Assembly (NCBI GenBank): GCA_049999805.1
Contig: JBNGIO010006231.1
Location: 236,973 to 300,972 of the forward strand
From: Folioceros fuciformis
Lineage: Eukaryota; Anthocerotophyta; Anthocerotopsida; Anthocerotales
DNA length: 64,000 nucleotides
Direction of reading: 5' to 3'
Shown here one piece after another: positions 47,311 to 58,200 of this stretch. The notes under the pieces were generated by a model that was given only the letters and a program-made list of their open reading frames with translations, searched no databases and was not told where the DNA came from. The first letter of the stretch is position 1. Each line of letters starts with the position of its first letter. The translations under genes were made by a program, and so were the position numbers.

Positions 47311-47519
47311 CAAATCACGATTCTCGCCATGATGGATGAGCTCGCCTTCGCAAACGCCATTCCTTCGGGGAGGATGCGGACACGGATCGCCTGTCTGGCG
47401 ACGGCGCTGTTAGACATATCAGGATCCAGTGTAGTGCAAGTGGAGGACGCAGCTTGCTATTTCCTACCTACACGCCTTTCGCTGCTACTGTCCGTGTCGC
47501 GGATTGTCTCTTAGTGAAC

Positions 47520-47745
47520 TGAACCAACTCCTCACAAACAGCTCACTTACTGAAGAGAACGAACAGCTCAATTTCTGAAGACAACATACAGCTCATTTAC
47601 TGAAGAGAATACACAACTCACTTAGTGAAGACAACACACACCTGGCTCACTTACTGAAGAGAATAAACACCTGGCTCCCTCATTTAAGAGAATGGACACA
47701 TACTGTGGCTCATCGCTTAGTGAAGAGAACAAACGGATCACGTAA
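47520..47745. repeat. Degenerate tandem repeat, about 35 bp unit
   Basis: Six or seven diverged copies of a unit with the core CTCACTTACTGAAGAGAA followed by CA-rich spacer (for example 47541, 47575, 47609, 47651 and 47710). Unit length varies from about 33 to 42 bp. It lies between the CapA-like pseudogene and the Rab gene. Confidence 0.85.
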
Positions 47746-48744
47746 CTGAGCTCATCATAGAAGCTCTCACTACGGCATCATGACTGGACGTCTTACTTGA
47801 CTAGACCCCGTCTAGCAAGGCGGAAGCATGATCCGTCACGGCAGCCACGTGTATAGGTGGGGAAGGATAGTATTTAAGTGAAGGCCACGTAGAAGGATCG
47901 ACGACGATCAAGGTTGGGCGGCCAGACAAAATACAAGAGGTGAGTTCTTCCACAATTTGGAGTGCAGGTACCGTCTTACATACATAGGTACAACGCCTCT
48001 CCGACACCTAGATCTCTGAGACCACCTACGCCCATCAATAAAAAAAAAAGGAAAAAAAAGGGTAATCTAGACAACCACATGGGTTGCGGTCACCGCTAAT
48101 CCCTCTTCTCCCCGTCCTCCCCCCAACTTGGATGGCATCAATAGCTACCTCGGGAGCAATTACATCCAGAAACCAGGTCATGCGACTGACAAAGAATCAG
48201 GCCAAGAATCAGGCCAAGAATGCCCCCACAACCTGGAACTCAAGCAAACACTGACTTTGGCACAATATCGTGCTGCCCTCGTCGGCCCCTTCATCATCCA
48301 GCAACCTATCTGCCACAACATGAAGACTATAAGCTAACATGTACAGGTGCAACAAGTCAGAACCCATCACGTCCCACACCACATGCACACTCATGCACCT
48401 TTCTCCAAATCCAGCAAATAAGCACGTCCCAAAACTGCCACACTTTCTCATCACTTTCTCTTAACATTCCTCTAGACTCAGATACAACAACATTCAGTTA
48501 AACTGCACAACCCAAAAAACAAAAAATTTCAACATAAACCAAATTTTTGCCCACACGAGACCTCAAGCCTCCAATGTCATTCAACAAAGCAACTCGAACT
48601 ATGTGCCGACCACCTATTCGAACAAGCGGCTGCTCCCTACACATTGCTAGTAGAAATGTGAGCATCTCCTGGCCGTTTCCGAGACAGAAGTTCCATCCAA
48701 TAATGGAACAGCTAACTTAGCAGTCAAGATCCTAGGTTATCACC
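47746..48744. other. Intergenic, 1 kb
   Basis: Contains an interrupted A-rich run at 48039-48060 and a short direct repeat GAATCAGGCCAA (48194-48218). The last part is the 3' untranslated region of the Rab gene. No coding region was recognised. Confidence 0.4.
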
Positions 48745-50312
48745 TCAAGAGCAGCATCCGCTTTTCTGGGCAAGCGGCTGAGATTTCATTTGCACAGTGT
48801 TTGGCTTGCTGCTATTGAGAGCTGGTTGGGAAGCCATCCTACACAAACAACAGGATGCACCGATCACATTTCTGTCTGAATAGCAAAGCACCACCACACC
48901 AAGCTCTTAGAAGACGGAAATCAAACCTGTTCTTAATTTCAGCTGCCATGGTCATGAAAGCCTGCTCCACATTAGTTGCATTCTTGGCACTGGTCTCAAG
49001 GAACGGAATGCCAATTTCATCAGCAAACGCCTGCATTGAAAGAGAAAAAGGTCAGAACACGTCACANNNNNNNNNNNNNNNNNNNNNNNNNNNNNNNNNN
49101 NNNNNNNNNNNNNNNNNNNNNNNNNNNNNNNNNNNNNNNNNNNNNNNNNNNNNNNNNNNNNNNNNNTTATTAAAGCTTTCCTGGTCTGTGACATCGTACA
49201 CGACCTGCAGTTCCCATCATAAAAATTCAGCTCCACAATCCAGAACTGCGACAGCAGGCCTCCAGCAGATAAAGCATGGGTAGAAGGAATGATAGTCACG
49301 ATGATTCCATGAGCTCCACGGTAGTAACTGCTGGTAATGGTCCTGAACCGCTCTTGCCCTGCGGTATCCCACTAAGGTAGCAGCACAAAACCGGACACCC
49401 ACATAACTCAGAATACATTGAAAAGGACAACGCAAGCCGCATTCAGATGACCATTGATAAAAGTTCCTGTGAAAGAATGAAATCAGGCTGCTACGTACGA
49501 TTTGCAGTTTGATAGTCTTCCCATCGAGCTCAACTGTGCGAATTTTCTGCATCATACACACACGTGTCCAAAGTTATTGACCTAAGTTGCATATGCGGGA
49601 AGAGGCCCTCAGAGTGCTAACATCCATCCACGCTCGCCCTGCACCAAAACTTACGAAATCAACACCGATGGTACTGATGTAGCTATCCAGATAGGAGTCG
49701 TCCTGCACAACAGGAGAGGCCCTGAGTAAGAAACAAGTGATCCATGTCTTCCTTGTCGACAAGGAGAAAAAAACGCCACCTTCCCCTGATGCGGTCATGC
49801 GAGCTTCCCGTGTTTCCAATATAGTCAGCCCGTTACCATCTGTCAACTACGTAGCACCTATAACCTAAACCGGCAACAACTAGACCTCCTCCCCCGCCAG
49901 TTCCCGGGCACATGTCCGACGCATCGAGCCACAACTTACAGCAAAACGAAGCAAAAGACATGACTTCCCCACTCCCGAGTCCCCAATCAGCAGCAGCTTG
50001 AAGAGGTAGTCACTGCACAGAGCCAGAACGGCGTAAGCACAAGGGGGAAAAAGACATGGCATCACGCGCAGGCCACTCCAAGCAGGTCCGACCAGCGCAT
50101 GCGCTCAGACGGCAGCGATCTTAGATTGCAGCCGAGAAATTCCCCAGACTGCTTCTAATTTCACATTAACAAGAGCGGCAGGGCAGATCATCCGCAACCC
50201 TACCCCCGGCCATGACAGCCGAGGCAAAACAAACGGCGATCTCGGCAACCACGCGGAAAGCGAGGCCACAGAGCCATGTCTGGAGCAGCAACACTCACTA
50301 TTCGGGATTCAT
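48745..50312 (-). CDS. Rab1/RabD small GTPase, one exon in gap
   Basis: Membrane-traffic GTPase of the Rab1 (plant RabD) group, acting between ER and Golgi. Exons: 50299-50312 (14 coding bases, MNPEY), 49940-50012 ([20 protein letters not shown]-loop), 49655-49702 ([16 protein letters not shown], switch I), 49499-49546, 49300-49371 ([24 protein letters not shown], switch II), 49204 into the gap ([13 protein letters not shown]), 48927-49030 ([15 protein letters not shown]5 motif) and 48745-48838. The C-terminus ends SGCCS, a double-cysteine prenylation site. The exon with the NKxD guanine-specificity motif must lie in the 100-N gap at 49067-49166. Phases agree elsewhere. Exon sizes and sequence argue for Rab1 over Rab8. 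Confidence 0.93.
49067..49166. other. Assembly gap, 100 N
   Basis: 100 unknown bases inside the Rab1 gene. At least one exon (about 40 residues, including NKxD) is missing here, so the true gap is probably longer than 100 bases. Confidence 0.99.
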
Positions 50313-51590
50313 GCTCTCTGGCCTTGCAGACGCAGCCAAGGCCGCCCCGGATCTGATACCCCACAGCAAGCAAGCAAGACGCCTGCCTATTCGTCCACCT
50401 TCCCCCGGTCTTGCACACGGTTCCTTCTTTCCTTGGCCTCCTTCTGCGAGCAAAAGAGAGCCGCTGCAAACGACAGCAGGCGGTGGTGCGCCTGTGTACT
50501 GCTGGACAGCGGTCGGCCGAGGGGAGGGCGGTCCGAGGAGAGAAAGGGTGAGCGATGAGCGCGACACAGCCCAGACGAGACCGCAACGAGAGAGAGAGTA
50601 GGCTAATAGAGGTGAGAGAGAGAGAGATGAGGGGTTGCTGCTCGCACACGATTTCTCATTACATCTGTAACCATGTTCCTCTTCTTGCTGCCCATCCGTC
50701 GCATTATTACCATCACAGATAAATATCGAACAGTAAAATTTTACTCGCGTCTTCCTTTCCCTCCTCCTTCGATTGCCGTAAGTAAGCCCACATTATGCCC
50801 CTTCCCAAGGGCGGTTTCCTCTTGTCACACCAACATTCCTGTGCACAGATCTCTCCGTCTCCCTTCCACAACAAGCTCTTCATCCTAACATCACCTTAAC
50901 ACGGTCCTTAATGCTCCTAGTTGCCACAAATCTTCACAAGAGGCAAAAGGAAGTCCTCTTCTGAAGAAGTCACAGCTGAAGAAGACAGAGTCTTGAGCTC
51001 ATTCATTCCGATGGCTTGATTCATTTCATTGCACTTCAAAGGAGAGGTTGGGAAGGTTGGGTGGCCAACGCATCTGCGGTGTGTTTGGGTCCACGGACAT
51101 TTCTAGGGGCTGATTCTACACAACTCTGGGAGTTTCGTGGTTTCTTCAGGCGAAGTGAGAGACAGGTAAGTTAAATTAGTATTGTTTGAATTCCGCGACA
51201 AGAAAACCAGTGACCGTTCTGGGAATGACTGCTATGCGACAGATCCGGTGGGCACGTTACGTCCCTGTCTGTTCTAGCACGCGAGACACAGGTGTTCTCC
51301 AGGAGGCTTCGCTTCCCTTCGCTGCTCTTCACTTCATGGCGCTTTGGTGCACAGGGAGCAGCGGCCTTCTTCTAGAAAACATGGACGTGAAAATGCCTTC
51401 CCGCGCAGCCGGAAGCATCGCCTCGCTCCTTCTCCCCATGTGCGTGTGCAGTCTAGTGTCGAGTCGTCTTCACGACTGGAACTCGGTAACAGCAATAGGG
51501 CAGCGGTCCACGTCGTGAAGAGTACATGCAGGATGTGTACCCGGAGCACGCGGGTTTTGCAACCACGATCTGGATGCTATGGATTGGCAG
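50313..51590. other. Intergenic, 1.3 kb
   Basis: Rab1 upstream region and leader, with a GA-rich microsatellite near 50587-50632, followed by the 3' flank of the second PPR gene. No gene was seen. Confidence 0.45.
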
Positions 51591-54542
51591 CTACTGCACC
51601 ACGAGGTGATGCGTCGCGCAGTTGTTGGTCCTGGTACATGATGCAGGGTGCGGTGGTGCGGTTACGGCACCCGAGTTCACGATCGGGTGGGTGTTGTTTA
51701 GGTCAAGGGAGGAAGGAAGGGTACAGACTACAGAGGCTGGGTTTTGGATTGCCGTCAGCAGGGCTTGTAACCTTGCGTAGATTTGTGGAGTATCGGGATG
51801 TCGTCTATCAGCCACCGAGAAGACATGGGAAGTCCCGTCCTCGTCCGTCCACCAGCTGCGGCCTGGTTCTTTCCGTGCTCCCGCTTTCAGTCTCATGTCC
51901 TGGACCTGCCTTGCCTCGTCGGGCATGAGTGCAGCGGAGTAGATGTTGGCCATGAGGACATACGGGGCGGGGTCGAGCATGTCCTGCCTCACTGCACCCT
52001 CGAATGCCTGTCTTCCCAGCTCCACGTTCCCCCATTTTTGGCACGCACCCAAGAGGCTTTTCCACACCTTGGTGTCCGGCTGGAAGGGCATGGAGTTCAC
52101 CGTCGCCATGGCCTGCTCGATCTGGCCGGCGCGGCCCAGCAGGTCAACCATGCAGCTGTAGTGCTGGATTGTTGGGGTGATGCCATGCTGCTTGATCATG
52201 GCTGCGAAGTACTTCTGGCCCGTGCCCACCAGACCCACATGGCTGCATGCCGTGAGGACACCCAGGAAGGTGATGTCGTTGGGCTGCGTGCCCGCCTCCT
52301 GCATTCTGCTGAACAGCTGAAACACCGCCTCCTGCTGCCCTTGCCGGGCGTAGCCCAGAATGAGGGCGTTCCAGGCAACGATTTCCCTCTTGGGGGTTGC
52401 GTCGAACACCTGCTGGGCGTCCACCATGGACGAACACTTGCTGTACATGTCGATCAGGCTGTTCGTCATGAAGGGGCTGGACTGCAGGCCTGCTTTCTGG
52501 ATCTGGGAGTGGGTTTCCCTCCCTTTCGCCAGGCATGCCACTGTGCCACACGCGTTGAGGATGCCCACGTATGTTCGATCGTTCGGGAGCACGCCTTGCT
52601 CTTGCATTTGCCTGTAGATTAGCAGTGCCTCTTCACCCTGATCCGTCTGAGCGTACCCGACGATCATGGCTGTCCAAGACACCACATTCTTGGTGGGCAT
52701 TCCATCGAACACCTGCCTGGCATCCTCCAGGCTCCCACATTTGGCGTATGCATCTACGAGCATGTTCCGCACAAACATGTTGCACTCGGAGGTCTCGTTC
52801 AGAGCGTCCGAGTGGATGCCTCTCACGATTTCCAGGCACCGTTTCTTCGTAGCGACATCATCATCACCATATCGCTCCCCTGATTCTGCGATGCTGCTGC
52901 AGGCCTTCAATGCACCAACGTACGCTCTGTCGTCGGGGGCCACAGCTTCATGTCGCATTCGTCTGTATAATTGCAATGCCTCCTCGCCCTTGTCGTTCTC
53001 CACATACCCCAGCATCATAGCAGTCCAGGATGCAACGTCACGGTGGGGCATTGTTTCAAACACCTCCCTACCACTCTCCAAGCTCCCACATTTGGAATAC
53101 GCATCCACCAGCATAGTACCTACAAAAACATCCAACCCAGACTTCCCAGCATCGGCATGAATGGTTTTCAGAATCTTCAAGCATCGGCTTTTCAAAAGTA
53201 TTTTGTCACCGCCATCTGTCTCCCACAATTCCGCCAGAGCAGTGCAGGCTCTCAGTGCTCCAACATGTGTTCGGTCATTAGGTACGACGCCTTGCTCTCT
53301 CATTCTTGTGTACAGCTGCAAAGCCTCTTCTCCCTTCTCCATCTGGGAGTACCCTAAGATCATGGTATTCCAGGACACAACATCCCGACGAGGCATTTTA
53401 TCAAACACCCGCCTTGCATCCTCCAAACTCCCACATTTTGCATATGCATCTACGAGCATGTTTCCCACAAACGCATCTGTCTCCAACTCCCTCGCACAAA
53501 CGTCATGGTGGATGCCTCTCACCGTTTCCAAGCAATGTATCCTCACGTCCACTCCATCATTCCCATCCCTGTTCCCGCTTTCAGCAAGCGAACTGCAAGC
53601 CTTGAGCACACCAACATAAGCTCGGTCGTCGGGGACAACACCTTCGCGTTCCATTCTTCTGTACAGCCGCAAAGCCTCTTCACCCTGCTCCTTCTGGGCG
53701 TACCCCAGGATCATTGCAGTCCATGACACTACAGTGCGGACAGCCATTTTCTCGAACACCCCTCTGGCATCCTCCAGGCTCCCACACTTGGAATAAGCAT
53801 CTACCAGCTTGTTCCCCACAAAGACATTGGACTCCAAATTCGCCTTCACAATGTCCGCGTGGATGCCTCTCACATTCTCCAGCCACTGTCTCCTAACACC
53901 TTTCCAATCGCTGCCTCGATCCTCCTCTGCTTCTGCAATGCACCCACAAGCCTTGAGTGCGCCAAGAAAGGTCCTCTCATCACATACCACGCCCTCCTGC
54001 TGCATCCGTCCGTACAAACTCAAAGACTCTTCACCATTCCCCACCTGCGAGTAACCCAAAACCAGAGCATTCCATACAACCACGTCCCGATGACGCATTT
54101 CCTCGAACACCCTCCTGGCATTCTCCAGGCTCCCACATCTCGTGTAGGCATTCACAAGCATGGTACCCACATACAAATCCGTCTCCAACCCACTCCTGAC
54201 CACGTCTGCGTGGACCTCTTTAGCACAACTCAACTCTTTCAAGCTACTGCATGCCTTCAGCAAAGCCACGAATGTGTGCGGGCCCGGTTCTACTCCATCC
54301 TTCCGCATTTCCTCATACATCTTCAGAGCCTGTCTACCCTGCCCAGACCTGGCCCGTTCCATTATCAGCCCAGTCCAGGCAGCCTGCCCCCGTTGAGGCC
54401 ATCCCACCCCTGCAGCTACCACGGAGCCAGTACCGCTCTCATCCGTCAACCTGGTGCCACGATCATCAACATTCCCTGTCACCCAAGGTGGAATCCTCCT
54501 CACGTCAACAATCCGCAGCATGGTCTGCGCGCAGCATGACAT
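51591..54542 (-). CDS. PLS-class PPR protein, E/E+ subgroup
   Basis: 983 residues in one exon. Pentatricopeptide PLS motifs fill about 50-860, with LVDAYSKCGSLEDAR-like, MPRRDVVSWNTMILGYSQ-like and HTFVALLKACSS-like repeats. E1/E2 elements follow (GRAGQIEQAMATVNSMPF, APYVLMANIYSAA, RKEPGRSWW), then an E+-like piece HVFSVADRRHPDTPQIYARLQALL. The DYW deaminase that normally follows is absent and is replaced by about 60 unrelated residues. It is expected to direct organelle RNA editing with a deaminase in trans. Four repeat units share an extra acidic stretch of about 20 residues before the xRGIHAD helix (first copy about 203-222). The N-terminal targeting signal is not obvious. The gene is divergent from TASH3, 678 bp between start codons. 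Confidence 0.9.
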   Translation of the reverse strand: MSCCAQTMLRIVDVRRIPPWVTGNVDDRGTRLTDESGTGSVVAAGVGWPQRGQAAWTGLIMERARSGQGRQALKMYEEMRKDGVEPGPHTFVALLKACSSLKELSCAKEVHADVVRSGLETDLYVGTMLVNAYTRCGSLENARRVFEEMRHRDVVVWNALVLGYSQVGNGEESLSLYGRMQQEGVVCDERTFLGALKACGCIAEAEEDRGSDWKGVRRQWLENVRGIHADIVKANLESNVFVGNKLVDAYSKCGSLEDARGVFEKMAVRTVVSWTAMILGYAQKEQGEEALRLYRRMEREGVVPDDRAYVGVLKACSSLAESGNRDGNDGVDVRIHCLETVRGIHHDVCARELETDAFVGNMLVDAYAKCGSLEDARRVFDKMPRRDVVSWNTMILGYSQMEKGEEALQLYTRMREQGVVPNDRTHVGALRACTALAELWETDGGDKILLKSRCLKILKTIHADAGKSGLDVFVGTMLVDAYSKCGSLESGREVFETMPHRDVASWTAMMLGYVENDKGEEALQLYRRMRHEAVAPDDRAYVGALKACSSIAESGERYGDDDVATKKRCLEIVRGIHSDALNETSECNMFVRNMLVDAYAKCGSLEDARQVFDGMPTKNVVSWTAMIVGYAQTDQGEEALLIYRQMQEQGVLPNDRTYVGILNACGTVACLAKGRETHSQIQKAGLQSSPFMTNSLIDMYSKCSSMVDAQQVFDATPKREIVAWNALILGYARQGQQEAVFQLFSRMQEAGTQPNDITFLGVLTACSHVGLVGTGQKYFAAMIKQHGITPTIQHYSCMVDLLGRAGQIEQAMATVNSMPFQPDTKVWKSLLGACQKWGNVELGRQAFEGAVRQDMLDPAPYVLMANIYSAALMPDEARQVQDMRLKAGARKEPGRSWWTDEDGTSHVFSVADRRHPDTPQIYARLQALLTAIQNPASVVCTLPSSLDLNNTHPIVNSGAVTAPPHPASCTRTNNCATHHLVVQ

Positions 54543-55220
54543 CCTGGTGCATCACCTCATGCAAATCTCCCGCCGTCCATGGCACGTCCTGTTTTATCCT
54601 CATCGACGCCACCACCTTGACGGAAGGCCATGTTTGGCAAGTTCGAAACCCATCAGCCATGTCCATTAATTCACACAAGATGTTGGCATTATGGTCTCCT
54701 TTTTCAATGAAAATACGTACATGTGTAGCTATTTTACGATGAAATCCGCGACACCAGACTTGCACTCGCGACAGTCATGCGACGTGGAATGCTGATGACG
54801 TAAAGCTGCGACCGTGCGCGGGATTGTTTGAAGCAAGGTTCGATCAGGCTGTGCGTCAGACAGTCCGATCGACCTTCACCAGACGCTCCCTGCGAGGGTG
54901 GATCCTGCAGACTGGAGCTCCGGCCCTGTGCTCGGGCTGGCTACTACGACATGCGCGCGCTGCTGTTGGACGAGGGGGTTTCACACAGAGGCGGCCCTAC
55001 TGGGAGCCTTCAGCCAGCTCCTCTGCGGACATGACAGGGCGCTCGCTGGAGAGCTAGTCCGGATTCGAGGTGGATGAGCGAGTTTGAGGATTTTGGATCC
55101 GTAGATTCAGCGTGCAGCAGGCAATTCGGCAATGTGCACCTGTGGATTGGTTTGGGGCCATCGCGGGCGATCTGAGTAGCAGCAGTAGGATATAGGGCGG
55201 GAGCTGGGTGTGTCTCCGAC
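54543..55220. promoter_or_regulatory. Shared divergent upstream region
   Basis: 678 bp separate the start codons of the PPR gene (minus) and TASH3 (plus), so the promoters of both must lie here or overlap. No TATA box is obvious; classification as a bidirectional promoter is inference from layout only. Confidence 0.4.
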
Positions 55221-58200
55221 ATGGCTGCCCAGGACAGTTCAGGGGGGAGCCTCATGGATCTCATGACCGCAGATGTGCCGAGTTCACCCAACCTTTTGTC
55301 ACCGGGACTCCCGTCTCCCAGTGGCAAGGCAGCTAGGGGCAACAGGAAGTTGGGATTGGTTCCCGTGCCTGAAACATCTATAGCGCCTCTATCTCCTGTA
55401 GCATCCGGGTTCGGTGCTTTGAAACAAAAGAGAAAGGTAGCACGATTACCTTGCCTGTTTTGGCGTTCGGGAGGTGTTGTTTGCAATCAAGGCTGACTGT
55501 GTTGTGTGTGGTTCAGCCGGTGTCGTACGCTCAGCTTGCCAGGAGTCTTCACGAACTTGCGGCCAGTGCTGACCAGGTTTCTTTCCCGCCTCGTATGAGT
55601 ATGGTTTTGGTTTATGGAAGTCTGTTTGCACGACCACTTTGACCGTTGGTGATGTCTGCAGAAGAGTTCGCAGAAACAACTGGTGCATCAAGTCTTTCCG
55701 AAACTTGCTGTGTACAGCACAGTCGACCCATCTTTGGTTCCGTCTCTTTTGATGGTACTGCCCGTATTCGAAGATCTTGCTCTCGTATATCCGTCTATGT
55801 ACCCTCCCTTGTCGTGTATCAAATTGACACATCCTCGTTTTTTCCCCGCCCATGTGCCCAGCTTCAGGAGCAAACTGAGGATACTCAGGTCCAGCGGTAC
55901 TGTTATTACTATGTTGCGCGCATACTCGCTGAAAGTGGTGCTGACGGAGGAACTCCAGGCGGGGGAATACCGACTCCTAACTGGGATGCTCTTGCAGACC
56001 TCAACGTGGTTGGAGGTGTTACAAGAGCTGATGTTGTACCTCTCATTCTTTCAAAGCTTCGCACTGAAGCTCTCAATACGGACAATGCACGTAAGCCATA
56101 GTGTTTTGAAGCCTTTCCTTCTTGGAGTTCATGTTCTCCATTCTCTGTTGAATGCCAGGATAGTAACAAAGCTATTGGCGTTGTAATCATATCATGTACT
56201 CTGACCCACTCGGAACTTCGGACTAGCTGCTCCTCCTAAAAGTTTTGGTTTGGGCATGCAGTTCATGCGCGGCGCATTGCTGCAGTGAAGGCCCTGAGCT
56301 ATGCTCCCACAGATACAAATGATGTCCTGGACAGCCTATATGAGATCGTTTTTGGCATCCTGAGCAAGGTCTTGAAACACATGTTTGTGGATGCTGTGCC
56401 GTTCCCCTATCATAACATGGAAAATAACAAATCTCTTTGGATCCGTTGTCAATTCGCAGGTTGCAGATACTGGCAAGCTGAGAAAAAAGAAAGGCATGTT
56501 TGGCAGGCAGACTGTGGACAAAGAGGTGAGGATCATCGGTTGTTGTGTTTTTTCGTGGCTGGGAGTCTCTTCGGGGAGGTTTCTGCTTGTCAAAAGATGC
56601 ATAAACATTAGGGAGTATAGTAAGGCTTGTCGTGTGGCCTTCCAGCAAGTATTGGTTACCTTGCTTGTTTGGTTGCAGTCAGCAATTCGCAGCAACTTAC
56701 AATCTGCTGCTCTGAGTGCCTTGAGAAGGCTTCCTTTAGATTCGGGAAACCCAGCTTTTCTCCATCGCTCTGTCCAGGGGTACATGTCTTCCCTTCAATA
56801 TGCAGTCAAGGAAGAGGAATTCCTTTGCAGTTGGTTGGGCCCCTCACATGAATGTTTTTGAAAACTTGCACTGAAAGTCTGTTTTTTTATTGGTATCAGG
56901 ATTTCATGTGCTGATCCTGTGGGAATTAGACATGCCTTAGCAATGGTTTGCGACTTAGCGGTTCGAGACCCATATGCAGTTGCAATGGCAGTAGGTAATA
57001 CATTTTCCAGCTTATTTCCATCGTGTAATTGTTTTCTTTAACTTGCATTTGCTTCTAACTATGTCATCTCTTGTTGTGACTGGCAGCCAAACTGTCTCTC
57101 GCGGGAGGTATGTCACATGTTTTCTGTCAACTGCGCTGTCTTTAGCTAAGCTAAAGCGTGATTCCAAGATGAAGTTGCTGGCATGCTTTTGGCAAGACAA
57201 CTAATATTCTTGTAATTCCTAGCAGGTTCTCTGCATGAGGTTCTGCATGTCCACGACGTGATGGCACGAGTTTATTTGACACGTCTTTGCTACACTCTTG
57301 CAAGGGCATCTGTGCTTGATGGTATGGAATCCAGAGCCCGACTTTGTCAGTGTTGGTTTGTTCCACCAGCTAATAGCCGTTTCTAACCTACTAGAGATTA
57401 TATGGATCTTAAGTCCTTTGGTATGAAGTTGAGGGATTCTCCTCTGAGAGAATGTCTCTTACCTGGTCTTAACCTGACACTGTTCGGGTTTTGCAGAACG
57501 GCCAGATTTGAAATCCCAGTTTTCTACAATCCTTTATCAGCTTCTTTTGGACCCAAGTGAGCGGGTTTGCTTTGAGGCTATCCACTGCATAGTTGGGAAG
57601 TTTGACAAAACTGAAAGGTAACGAGATTTTCTCTGTTCTGGACCTGCTTGTAGGCAACTGTGATGTTAACATGTACTGAATCAAAGCATATGTGTAGCCA
57701 TTGTCTAGCTTTCATGGCAGTATTTTGATCCCAATTGGATGGTCTCACGAGTTTTTCTCGTTTCCAAATCTGCAGCCTTGAGGACAGAGCTGCAGGCTGG
57801 GTGCTCTTGACTACAGCAATGCTCAAGTTTCCAGATCTGTCTGCTATTTCTAAGGCTGTTCAACAGAAAGATGGGGGCACTGGCAAGGATGGAGTGCCTC
57901 CAAAAGTCCCTAAGGACCGACCTACTCCACGGCCTCGCCGTCCTCAACGAGTGATCAAGGTGGTCATGAGGAGGTAACTCCCTGAAGCTGATGCTGTGCT
58001 ATGCCCACTGCATTCTACATTTCAGTTGTACTCCTTGGGTATTTGACGGTTTGGTTTAACAGGCTGGAGGCAGCTCTGCGAAGCCATTCAAGGCCATTGC
58101 TGCATGCTGCAGCACGAACTGTGCAGGAGCTAGGCAAGAGTCGGGCAGCTGCAGCTGCTATGGGGCATTATGGTATAGAGGATGAAACATCACTTGATAG

